This document shows positions 45,201-56,580 of a stretch of DNA of 64,000 bases, in pieces. The stretch spans positions 11,841,001 to 11,905,000 of the forward strand of contig NC_092561.1 of NCBI RefSeq assembly GCF_037975245.1. Direction: 5' to 3'. The translations under genes and the position numbers were made by a program. Positions within the stretch are counted from its first letter, which is position 1. The number at the start of each line of letters is the position of its first letter. The stretch is from Apostichopus japonicus. Lineage: Eukaryota; Echinodermata; Holothuroidea; Aspidochirotida; Stichopodidae. The notes below the pieces were generated by a model. It was not told the origin of the DNA and made no database searches. It saw nothing but the letters and a program-made list of their open reading frames with translations.

Positions 45201-46067
45201 ATCGAATGTGCGGCACCGAAAAATAGAATGTGCGGTACCGATCAATCGAATGTTCGGTACCGATGAAACGAATTTGCAGTATCGATCGAATGTATGTTAC
45301 CGATCGATCGAATGTGCGGAACCGATCAATCGAATGTGCGTTACCGACCAATCGAATGTGCGGTACCGATCTATCGAATGTGCGGTATCGATCAACCGAA
45401 TGTTCGGTATCAATCGATCGAATGTGCGGTATCGGTCAATCGATTGTGCGTTACCGATCAATCGAATGTGCGTTACCGATCGATCGTATGTGCGGTACCG
45501 ATAAATCGAATGTTCGGTACCGACCGATCGAATGTGCGGTACCGATCAATCGAATGTGCGTTACCGATCAATCGATTTTGCGGTACCGATCAATAGAATG
45601 TGCGGTACCGATCAATCGAATGTGCGTTAACGATCGATCGAATGTGCGTTACCGATAAATCGAATGTGCGTTAACGATCAATCGAATGTTCGGTACCGAT
45701 CAATCGATTTTGCGGTACCGATCAATCGAATGTGCGGTACCGATCAATCGAATGTGCGGTACCAATCAATCGAATGTGCGGAACCGATCAATCGAATGTT
45801 CGGTACCGATCGATCGAATGTGCGGTATCGATCAATCGAATGTTCGGTACCAATCGATCGAATGTTCGTTATCGATCAATCGAATATGCGGTACCGATGA
45901 ATCGAATGTGCGGTACCGATCGATCGAATATGCGATACCGATCAATCGAATGTGGCGGTAACGTACAATCGAATGTGCGGTACCGATCAATCGATTGTGC
46001 GTTAACGATGACTCGAATGTGCGTTACCGATCAATCGAATGTTCGATACCGATCAATCGAATGTGCG

Positions 46068-46555
46068 TTACCGATCAGTCGAATGTTCGGTACCGATCAG
46101 TCGAGTTTGCGTTACCGATCAATCGAATGTTCGGTACCGATCGATCGAATGTGCGGTATCGATCAATCGAATGTTCGGTACCGATGATTCGAATGTGCGG
46201 TACCGATGGGATCGAATGTGCGGTACCGATCAATCGAATGTGCGGTACCGATCCATCGAATGTGCGGTACCGATCAATCGAATTTGCAGTACCGATCAAT
46301 CGAATGTGCGTTACCGATCAGTCGAATGTTCGGTACCGATCAGTCGAGTTTGCGTTACCGATCAATCGAATGTTCGGTACCAATCGATCGAATGTGCGGT
46401 ATCGATCAATCGAATGTTCGGTACCGATGATTCGAATGTGCGGTACTGATGGGATCGAATGTGCGGTACCGATCAATCGAATGTGCGGTACCGATCCATC
46501 GAATGTGCGGTACCGATCAATCGAATTTGCAGTACCGATCAATCGAATGTGCGTT
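46068..46555. repeat. 243-bp tandem doublet (11 monomers plus 1 bp)
   Basis: The segment beginning GTTACCGATCAGTCG near 46,070 is repeated at 46,313 with offset 243. The extra base comes from the 23-bp monomer containing GATGGGAT. The same doublet appears near 48,137, also with offset 243, so it was copied as a pair into a second location. Confidence 0.85.
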
Positions 46556-48134
46556 ACCGATCAGTCGAATGTTCGGTACCGACCGATCGAATGTGCGGTA
46601 CCGATCAATCCAATGTGAGTTACCGATCAATCGATTTTGCGGTACCGATCAATCGAATGTGCGGTACCGATCAATCGAATGTGCGTTAACGATCGATCGA
46701 ATGTGCGTTACCGATCAATCGAATGTGCGTTAACGATCAATCGAATGTTCGGTACCGATCAATCGATTTTGCGGTACCGATCAATCGAATGTGCGGTACC
46801 GATCAATCGAATGTGCGGTACCAATCAATCGAATGTGCGGAACCGATCAATCTTATGTTCGGTACCGATCGATCGAATGTGCGGTATCGATCAATCGAAT
46901 GTTCGGTACCGATCGATCGAATGTTCGTTATCGATCAATCGAATATGCGGTACCGATGAATCGAATGTTCGGTACCGATCGATCGAATGTGCGGTATCGA
47001 TCAATCGAATGTTCGGTACCGATGATTCGAATGTGCGGTACCGATCAATCGAATGTTCGGTACCGAGCGCTCGAATGTGCTGTAACGATTAATCGAATGT
47101 GCGGTACCGATCAATCGAATGTGCGGTACCGATCAATCGAATGTGCGGTACCGATCAATCGAATGTGCGGAACCGATCAATCGAATGTGCGTTACCGATC
47201 AATCGAATGTTCGGCACCGATCGATCGAACATGCGGTATCGATGAATCGAATGTTCGGTACCGATCAATCGAATGTTCGGTATCGATGAATCGAATGTTC
47301 GGTACCAATCGATCGAATGCGCGGACCCGATAGATCGAATGTGCGGTATCGATCAATCGAATGTGCGGCACCGAAAAATAGAATGTGCGGTACCGATCAA
47401 TCGAATGTTCGGTACCGATGAAACGAATTTGCAGTATCGATCGAATGTATGTTACCGATCGATCGAATGTGCGGAACCGATCAATCGAATGTGCGTTACC
47501 GACCAATCGAATGTGCGGTACCGATCTATCGAATATGCGGTATCGATCAACCGAATGTTCGGTATCAATCGATCGAATGTGCGGTATCGGTCAATCGATT
47601 GTGCGTTACCGATCAATCGAATGTGCGGTACCGATCAATCGAATGTGCGTTACCGATCAATCGATTTTGCGGTACCGATCAATCGAATGTGCGGTACCGA
47701 TCAATTGAATGTGCGTTAACGATCGATCGAATGTGCGTTACCGATAAATCGAATGTGCGTTAACGATCAATCGAATGTTCGGTACCGATCAATCGATTTT
47801 GCGGTACCGATCAATCGAATGTGCGGTACCGATAAATCGAATGTGCGGTACCAATCAATCGAATGTGCGGAACCGATCAATCGAATGTTCGGTACCGATC
47901 GATCGAATGTGCGGTATCGATCAATCGAATGTTCGGTACCGATCGATCGAATGTTCGTTATCGATCAATCGAATATGCGGTACCGATGAATCGAATATGC
48001 GATACCGATCAATCGAATGTGGCGGTAACGTACAATCGAATGTGCGGTACCGATCAATCGATTGTGCGTTAACGATGACTCGAATGTGCGTTACCGATCA
48101 ATCGAATGTTCGATACCGATCAATCGAATGTGCG

Positions 48135-48622
48135 TTACCGATCAGTCGAATGTTCGGTACCGATCAGTCGAGTTTGCGTTACCGATCAATCGAATGTTCG
48201 GTACCGATCGATCGAATGTGCGGTATCGATAAATCGAATGTTCGGTACCGATGATTCGAATGTGCGGTACCGATGGGATCGAATGTGCGGTACCGATCAA
48301 TCGAATGTGCGGTACCGATCCATCGAATGTGCGGTACCGATCAATCGAATTTGCAGTACCGATCAATCGAATGTGCGTTACCGATCAGTCGAATGTTTGG
48401 TACCGATCAGTCGAGTTTGCGTTACCGATCAATCGAATGTTCGGTACCGATCGATCGAATGTGCGGTATCGATCAATCGAATGTTCGGTACCGATGATTC
48501 GAATGTGCGGTACCGATGGGATCGAATGTGCGGTACCGATCAATCGAATGTGCGGTACCGATCCATCGAATGTGCGGTACCGATCAATCGAATTTGCGGT
48601 ACCGATCAATCGAATGTGCGTT
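48135..48622. repeat. Second occurrence of the 243-bp doublet
   Basis: This is the same ordered monomers as at 46,068-46,555 with the same internal offset of 243. It lies inside a larger block shared between about 45,100-47,000, 47,250-49,000 and 49,250-50,000, whose marker monomers are spaced 2,155 and 1,979 bp apart. A few private changes, such as TTTGGTACC near 48,397, mark it as a separate copy. Confidence 0.83.
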
Positions 48623-50589
48623 ACCGATCAGTCGAATGTTCGGTACCGACCGATCGAATGTGCGGTTCCGATCAATCCAATGTGAGTTACCGATCAATCG
48701 ATTTTGCGGTACCGATCAATCGAATGTGCGGTACCGATCAATCGAATGTGCGTTAACGATCGATCGAATGTGCGTTACCGATCGATCGAATGTGCGTTAA
48801 CGATCAATCGAATGTTCGGTACCGATCAATCGATTTTGCGGTACCGATCAATCGAATGTGCGGTACCGATCAATCGAATGTGCGGTACCAATCAATCGAA
48901 TGTGCGGAACCGATCAATCTTATGTTCGGTACCGATCGATCGAATGTGCGGTATCGATCAATCGAATGTTCGGTACCGATCGATCGAATGTTCGTTATCG
49001 ATCAATCGAATATGCGGTACCGATCAGTCGAATGTGCGGTACCGATCGATCGAATGTGCTGTAACGATTAATCGAATGTGCGGTACCGATCAATCGAATG
49101 TGCGGTACCGATCAATCGAATGTGCGGTACCGATCAATCGAATGTGCGGAACCGATCAATCGAATGTGCGTTACCGATCAATCGAATGTTCGGCACCGAT
49201 CGATCGAACATGCGGTATCGATGAATCGAATGTTCGGTACCGATCAATCGAATGTTCGGTATCGATGAATCGAATGTTCGGTACCAATCGATCGAATGCG
49301 CGGACCCGATAGATCGAATGTGCGGTATCGATCAATCGAATGTGCGGCACCGAAAAATAGAATGTGCGGTACCGATCAATCGAATGTTCGGTACCGATGA
49401 AACGAATTTGCAGTATCGATCGAATGTATGTTACCGATCGATCGAATGTGCGGAACCGATCAATCGAATGTGCGTTACCGACCAATCGAATGTGCGGTAC
49501 CGATCTATCGAATGTGCGGTATCGATCAACCGAATGTTCGGTATCAATCGATCGAATGTGCGGTATCGGTCAATCGATTGTGCGTTACCGATCAATCGAA
49601 TGTGCGTTACCGATCGATCGAATGTGCGGTACCGATAAATCGAATGTTCGGTACCGACCGATCGAATGTGCGGTACCGATCAATCGAATGTGCGGAACCG
49701 ATCAATCTTAAGTTCGGTACCGATCGATCGAATGTGCGGTATCGATCAATCGAATGTTCGGTACCGATCGATCGAATGTTCGTTATCGATCAATCGAATA
49801 TGCGGTACCGTTGAATCTAATGTGCGGTACCGATCGATCGAATATGCGATACCGATCAATCGAATGTGGCGGTAACGTACAATCGAATGTGCGGTACCGA
49901 TCAATCGATTGTGCGTTAACGATGACTCGAATGTGCGTTACCGATCAATCGAATGTTCGATACCGATCAATCGAATGTGCGTTACCGATCAGTCGAATGT
50001 TCGGTACCGATCAGTCGAGTTTGCGTTACCGATCAATCGAATGTTCGGTACCGATCAATCGAATGTGCGTTACCGATCAGTCGAATGTTCGGTACCGATC
50101 AGTCGAGTTTGCGTTACCGATCAATCGAATGTTCGGTACCGATCGATCGAATGTGCGGTATCGATCAATCGAATGTTCGGTACCGATGATTCGAATGTGC
50201 GGTACCGATGGGATCGAATGTGCGGTACCGATCAATCGAATGTGCGGTACCGATCCATCGAATGTGCGGTACCGATCAATCGAATTTGCAGTACCGATCA
50301 ATCGAATGTGCGTTACCGATCAGTCGAATGTTCGGAACCAATTAAACTAATGTGCGATACCGATCAATCGAAAGTTCGGTACTGATCAATCGAATGTTCG
50401 CTATCTAATAATCGAATGTGCGGTACCGATCCATCGAATGTGCGGTACCGATCAATCGAATTTGCAGTACCGATAAATCGAATGTTCGGTACCGACCGAT
50501 CGAATGTGCGGTACCGATGAATCGAATGTTCGTTACCGATCAATCGATTTTGCGGTACCGATCAATCGAATGTGCAGTACCGATCAATC

Positions 50590-51295
50590 GAATGTGCGTT
50601 AACGATCGATCGAATGTGCGTTACCGATAAATCGAATGTGCGTTAACGATCAATCGAATGTGCGGTATCGATCAATCGATTTTGCGGTACCGATCAATCG
50701 AATGTGCGTTACCGATCGATCGAATGTGCGGTACCAATCAATCGAATGTGCGGAACCGATCAATCTTAAGTTCGGTACCGATCAATCGAATGTGCGGTAT
50801 CGATCAATCGAATGTTCGGTACCGATCGATCGAATGTTCGTTATCGATCAATCGAATATGCGGTACCGATGAATCGAATGTGCGGTACCGATCGATCGAA
50901 TATGCGATACCGATCAATCGAATGTGGCGGTAACGTACAATCAAATGTGCGTTAACGATCGATCGAATGTGCGTTACCGATAAATCGAATGTGCGTTAAC
51001 GATCAATTGAATGTTCGGTACCGATCAATCGATTTTGCGGTACCGATCAATCGAATGTGCGGTACCGATCAATCGAATGTGCGGTACCAATCAATCGAAT
51101 GTGCGGAACCGATCAATCTTAAGTTCGGTACCGATCGATCGAATGTGCGGTATCGATCAATCGAATGTTCGGTACCGATCGATCGAATGTTCGTTATCGA
51201 TCAATCGAATATGCGGTACCGATGAATCGAATGTGCGGTACCGATCGATCGAATATGCGATACCGATCAATCGAATGTGGCGGTAACGTACAATC
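50590..51295. repeat. 353-bp tandem doublet (16 monomers plus 1 bp)
   Basis: The run GATCGATCGAATGTGCGTTA near 50,603 is repeated near 50,956, offset 353. The odd base again comes from the 23-bp TGGCGGTAACG monomer. Private variants such as AATCTTAAGTTCGG occur in both copies, near 50,762 and 51,115. Confidence 0.8.
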
Positions 51296-53399
51296 GAATG
51301 TGCGGTACCGATCAATCGATTGTGCGTTAACGATGACTCGAAGGTGCGTTACCGATCAATCGAATGTTCGATACCGATCAATCGAATGTGCGTTACCGAT
51401 CAGTCGAATGTTCGGTACCAATTAAACTAATGTGCGATACCGATCAATCGAATGTTCGGTACTGATCAATCGAATGTGCGGTATCTAATAATCGAATGTG
51501 CGGTCCCGATCGATCGGATGTGCGGTATTGATCAATCGAATGTGCGGCACCGATCAAAATAATGTGCGTTACCGATCAATCGAATGTTCGGTACCGATCG
51601 ATCGAATGTGCTGTACCGATAAATCGAATGTTCGGTACCGATCAATCGAATGTTCGGTACCGATGAAACGAATTTGCAGCATCGATCGAATGTACGTTAC
51701 CGATGTATCGAATGTGCGGTACCGATCAATCGAATGTGCGGAACCGATCGATCGAATGTGCGGTACCGATAAATCGAAAGTTCGGTACCGATCGATCGAA
51801 TGTGCGGTACCGATCAATCGAATGTGCGGTACCGATCAATCGAATGTGCGGTACCGATCAATCGAATGTGCGGAACCGATCAATCGAATGTGCGTTACCG
51901 ATCAATCGAATGTTCGGCACCAATCGATCGAACATGCGGTATCGATGAATCGAATGTTCGGTACCGATCAATCGAATGTTCGGTATCGATGAATCGAATG
52001 TTCGGTACCAATCGATCGAATGCGCGGACCCGATAGATCGAATGTGCGGTATCGATCAATCGAATGTGCGGCACCGAAAAATAGAATGTGCGGTACCGAT
52101 CAATCGAATGTTCGGTACCGATGAAACGAATTTGCAGTATCGATCGAATGTATGTTACCGATCGATCGAATGTGCGGAACCGATCAATCGAATGTGCGTT
52201 ACCGACCAATCGAATGTGCGGTACCGATCTATCGAATGTGCGGTATCGATCAACCGAATGTTCGGTATCAATCGATCGAATGTGCGGTATCGATCAATCG
52301 ATTGTGCGTTACCGATCAATCGAATGTGCGTTATTGATCGATCGAATGTGCGGTACCGATAAATCGAATGTTCGGTACCGATCGATCGAATGTGCGGTAC
52401 CGATCAATCGAATGTGCGTTACCGATCAATCGATTTTGCGGTACCGATCAATCGAATGTGCGGTACCGATCAATCGAATGGCGTTAACGATCGATCGAAT
52501 GTGCGTGACCGATAAATCGAATGTGCGTTAACGATCAATCGAATGTTCGGTACCGATCAATCGATTTTGCGGTACCGATCGATCGAATGTGCGGTACCGA
52601 TCAATCGAATGTGCGGTACCGATCAATCGAATGTGCGGTACCGATCAATCGAATGTGCGGAACCGATCAATCGAATGTGCGTTACCGATCAATCGAATGT
52701 TCGGCACCGATCGATCGAACATGCAGTATCGATGAATCGAATGTTCGGTACCGATCAATCGAATGTTCGGTATCGATGAATCGAATGTTCGGTACCAATC
52801 GATCGAATGCGCGGACCCGATAGATCGAATGTGCGGTATCGATCAATCGAATGTGCGGCACCGAAAAATAGAATGTGCGGTACCGATCAATCGAATGTTC
52901 GGTACCGATGAAACGAATTTGCAGTATCAATCGAATGTATGTTACCGATCGATCGAATGTGCGGAACCGATCAATCGAATGTTCGGTACCGATCGATCGA
53001 ATGTGCGGTACCGAACAATCGAATGTTCGGCACCGATCGATCGAATATGCGGTATCGATAAATCGAATGTTCGGTACCGATCAATAGAATGTTCGGTACC
53101 GATCGATCGAATGTGCGGTATCGATCAATCGAATGTTCGGTACCGATCGATCGAATGTTCGTTATCGATCAATCGAATATGCGGTACCGATGAATCGAAT
53201 GTGCGGTACCGATCGATCGAATATGCGATACCGATCAATCGAATGTGGCGGTAACGTACAATCGAATGTGCGGTACCGATCAATCGATTGTGCGTTAACG
53301 ATGACTCGAATGTGCGTTACCGATCAATCGAATGTTCTATACCGATCAATCGAATGTGCGTTACCGATCAGTCGAATGTTCGGTACCGATCAGTCGAGT

Positions 53400-55657
53400 T
53401 TGCGTTACCGATCAATCGAATGTTCGGTACCGATCGATCGAATGTGCGGTACCGATGGGATCGAATGTTCGGTACCGATGATTCGAATGTGCGGTACCGA
53501 TGGGATCGAATGTGCGGTACCAATTAAACTAATGTGCGATACCGATCAATCGAATGTTCGGTACTGATCAATCGAATGTGCGGTATCAAATAATCAAATG
53601 TGCGGTACCGATCGATCGAATGTGCGAAATCGATCAATCGAATGTGCGGCACCGATCAAAATAATGTGCGTTACCGATCAATCGAATGTTCGGTACCGAT
53701 CGATCGAATGTGCTGTAACGCTTAATCGAATGTGCGGTACCGATCAATCGAATGTACGGTACCGATCAATCGAATGTGCGGTACCGATCAATCGAATGTT
53801 CGGCCCCGATCGATCGAATATGCGGTATCGATAAATCGAATGTTCGGTACCGATCAATCGAATGTTCGGTACCGATGAAACGAATTTGCAGTATCGATCG
53901 AATGTACGTTACCGATCAATCGAATGTGCGGAACCGATCAATCGAATGTGCGGAACCGATCGATCGAATGTGCGGTACCGATAAATCGAATGTTCGGTAC
54001 CGATCGATCGAATGTGCGGTACCGATCAATCGAATGTGCGTTACCGATCAATCGAATGTGCGTTACCGATTAATCGAATGTGCGGTATCGTTCAATCGAA
54101 TGTTCGGTACCAATCGATCAAATGCGCGGACCCGATAGATCGAATGTGCGGTATCGATCAATCGAATGTGCGGCACCGAAAAATAGAATGTGCGGTTCCG
54201 ATCAATCGAATGTTCGGTACCGATGAAACGAAATTGCAGTATCGATCGAATGTACGTTACCGATCAATCGAATGTGCGGAACCGATCAATCGAATGTGCG
54301 TTACCGATCAATCGAATGTGCGGTACCGATCAATCGAATGTGCGGTACCGATCAATCGATTGTGCGTTACCGATCAATCGAATGTGCGTTACCGATCGAT
54401 CGAATGTGCGGTACCGATCAATCGAATGTGCGGTACCGATCAATCGAATGTGCGGTACCGATCAATCGAATGTGCGGTACCGATCAGTCGAATGTGCGTT
54501 ACTGATCAATCGAATGTTCGGTACCGATCGATCGAATGTGTGGTACCGATCAATCGAGTGTGCGGTACCGATCAATCGAATGTTCGGTACCGATCGATCG
54601 AATGTGCTGTAACGCTTAATCGAATGTGCGGTACCGATCAATCGAATGTACGGTACCGATCAATCGAATGTGCGGTAACGCTTAATCGAATGTGCGGTAC
54701 CGATCAATCGAATGTTCGGTACCGATCGATCGAATGTGCGGTATCGATCAATCGAATGTTCGGTACCGATCGAAAGTGCGGTACCGATCAATCGAATGTT
54801 CGGTATCGATGAATCGAATGTTCAGTACCAATGAATCGAATGTGCGGTTTCGTTCAATCGAATGTTCGGTACCAATCGTTCGAATGCGCGGACCCGATCA
54901 ATCGAATGTGCGGCACCGATCAAAATAATGTGCGGTACCGATCAATCGAATGTTCGGTACCGATCGATCGAATGTGGTGTAACGCTTAATCGAATGTGCG
55001 GTACCGATCAATCGAATGTGCGGTACCGATCAATCGAATGTGCGGTACCGATCAATCGAATGTGCGGAACCGATCAATCGAATGTGCGTTACCGATCAAT
55101 CGAATGTTCGGCACCGATCGATCGAACATGCGGTATCGATGAATCGAATGTTCGGTACCGATCAATCGAATGTTCGATACCGATGAATCGAATGTGCGGT
55201 ATCGTTCAATCGAATGTTCGGTACCAATCGATCGAATGCGCGGACCCGATAGATCGAATGTGCGGTATCGATCAATCGAATGTGCGTTACCGATCAATCG
55301 AATATGCGGTACCGATCAATCGAATGTTCGGTACCGATCGATCGAATGTGCTGTAACGCTTAATCGAATGTGCGGTACTGATCAATCGAATGTGCGGTAC
55401 CGATAAATCGAATGTACGGTACCGATCGATCGAATGTGCGGTACCGATCAATCGAATGTGCGTTACCGATCAATCGAATGTGCGGTACCGATCAATCGAA
55501 TGTTCGGTACCGATCGATCGAATATGCGGTATCGATAAATCGAATGTTCGGAAGCGATCAATCGAATGTTCGGTACCGATGAAACGAATTTGCAGTATCG
55601 ATCGAATGTACGTTACCGATCAATCGAATGTGCGGAACCGATGAATCGAATGTGCGT
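53400..55657. repeat. Less ordered right edge of the satellite
   Basis: The last two kilobases still consist of the 22-bp monomer, but long higher-order blocks fade and private variants become frequent. Examples are TATCAAATAATCAAATG near 53,584, CGATCGAAAGTGCGG near 54,768, TTCAGTACCAATG near 54,822 and GAAGCGATCAATCG near 55,551. Edges of satellite arrays are known to escape homogenisation and drift; this stretch fits that expectation. Confidence 0.7.
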
Positions 55658-56130
55658 ACACTGTAAACATAATCTAGTCAAGATGACTAGAGTACATTAG
55701 TCCAGACAATGCTTCTATCGACCAATTAATTCTAGTCACTTGACTAACTTTTGGTCCAGTGACCAAATAGTTCTGGTCATATGACTAAGTAAACCTGGTC
55801 ACATGACCAGTTTTTACTAGTCATTCAATTATGCCTCTATCGACCAGGCTTTAGTCAAGCGACCTAAACGATTAGTCAAGATGTCAGTTGACTAATTCAA
55901 TTAGTCACATGACCAGTTTTTACTAGTCATTCAATTATGCCTCTATCGACCAGGCTTTAGTCAAGCGACCTAAACGATTAGTCAAGATGTCAATTGACTT
56001 ATTCAATTAGTCACATGACCAGTTTTTGCTAGTCTTTCAACAATGCTCTATCGACCAGGTTTTTTGTCAAGCGACCTAAACGATTAGTCCAGCAGTCACT
56101 TGACTAATCCAGTTAGTCTTGCCCATGGAT
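55658..56130. repeat. 106-bp tandem repeat rich in GTCA/TGAC dyads
   Basis: Directly beyond the satellite lies an unrelated short array. CACATGACCAG begins at 55,800, 55,906 and 56,012, giving a 106-bp period; the third unit is more diverged (GCTCTATCGACC, TTTTTTGTCAAGCGACC). Nearly every segment is a dyad of (C/T)(A/T)(A/G)GTCA with its complement: CTAGTCA-AGA-TGACTAG at about 55,673, TTGGTC-CAGT-GACCAA at about 55,751, CTGGTCA-CA-TGACCAG at about 55,795, and TTAGTCA...TGACTAA in each unit. No coding potential. The function is unknown. Confidence 0.85.
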
Positions 56131-56160
56131 AAAAGTAGTTTTTCTATACTAGTTTTATAT

Positions 56161-56230
56161 GACCCACCACGGATTCGAACCTGCGACAACTCCCTTATAG
56201 GTACAAAGCTGTCTGTTGAGCTAACTGGTG
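56161..56230 (-). other. tRNA-derived element with intact Pol III A and B boxes
   Basis: Read on the minus strand, TAGCTCAACAG (plus 56,213-56,223) matches the A-box consensus and GGTTCGAATCC (56,171-56,181) matches the B box exactly. Their spacing of 42 bases from start to start is that of a tRNA gene. A CCCACCA/TGGTGGG pairing closes the unit, but in proper tRNA register the acceptor and T stems pair poorly and no well-paired anticodon arm is found. It is therefore best read as a tRNA pseudogene or the head of a tRNA-derived SINE, not a working tRNA. Confidence 0.6.
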
Positions 56231-56291
56231 GGAACAATTCTTGGATATAAAACCTGATTGGGCCTTAACCACTGCTAGACCATCAAGCCCT
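56231..56291 (-). other. Second tRNA-like 5' half, possibly part of the same SINE
   Basis: Minus-strand GGGCTTGATGGTCTAGCAG and the following GGTTAAGGCCC resemble the 5' half of a tRNA. TGGTCTAGCAG (plus 56,272-56,282) fits the A-box consensus. No B box follows at the right distance before the neighbouring tRNA-like unit begins. It may be a truncated tRNA copy placed upstream of, or fused to, the other unit. Confidence 0.4.
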
Positions 56292-56580
56292 CTCACATGA
56301 AAAAAAGAAAGCAAGAATTTCTGTATTAATTTGGAATCACATTTTATATTTTCTCTTAAACACTACATATGCTTCACCTCAATAGTAAGTACAAAAGAGT
56401 GTCTGATTTCATCAGTAATTGAAGAACCAGAAAACCCAAAGGTTTAGTGGTTCTGATGCCGATGAGAGTTTATGAAATAAGATAAGTCAGAATTTGTTAT
56501 TGTTATATACCTGTATTGTACTTATTGCCAGACAACTGAAACCAAACTGAAGCTGATCAGACATAAAGTTGTCAGTTGCA
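56292..56580. other. Unique AT-rich intergenic sequence
   Basis: I see no open reading frame of note, tandem repeat or recognisable element here. Confidence 0.5.

Larger units (their letters stand above)
1..55657. repeat. 22-bp satellite array, open at the left edge of the window
   Basis: A continuous head-to-tail array of a 22-bp monomer whose plus-strand consensus is CGAATGTGCGG (positions 1-11) followed directly by TACCGATCAAT (12-22). Most copies differ by a few recurrent substitutions: G8 to T, G11 to T, C14 to T, C19 to G and A20 to G. The consensus is 50% GC with three CpGs per monomer, or four when A20 is G, and carries GGTACC at 10-15. Roughly 2,500 monomers fit in the interval. A few off-length monomers recur: an 18-mer after GATGAAA, a 23-mer containing GATGGGAT, and a 23-mer containing TGGCGGTAACG. 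No unrelated insertion was seen inside. The array begins before base 1 and stops abruptly near 55,657. Whether it is centromeric, pericentromeric or interstitial cannot be told from the sequence. Confidence 0.98.

Noticed and set aside
1-55657. Dozens of open frames of 60-300 codons on both strands
   Set aside because: They are the same 22-residue repeat in every frame, start and stop wherever a variant monomer creates ATG or a stop, and overlap in all phases. This is arithmetic of a 22-bp repeat, not coding sequence.
1-55657. CRISPR-like short direct repeats
   Set aside because: The monomers are contiguous with no unique spacers, and no cas genes exist in the window.
1-55657. CENP-B box in each monomer
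   Set aside because: The minus strand has TTCGATTGATCGG, which recalls TTCGNNNNANNCGGG. However, it is one base short between the A and CGG and lacks the last G, so it does not meet the established consensus.
1-55657. Telomeric or subtelomeric repeat
   Set aside because: No TTAGGG-type motif or G/C strand asymmetry is present; the monomer is balanced and contains palindromes.
56161-56230. Functional tRNA gene
   Set aside because: The A and B boxes are perfect, but the acceptor and T stems pair badly in tRNA register and no well-paired anticodon arm is found.
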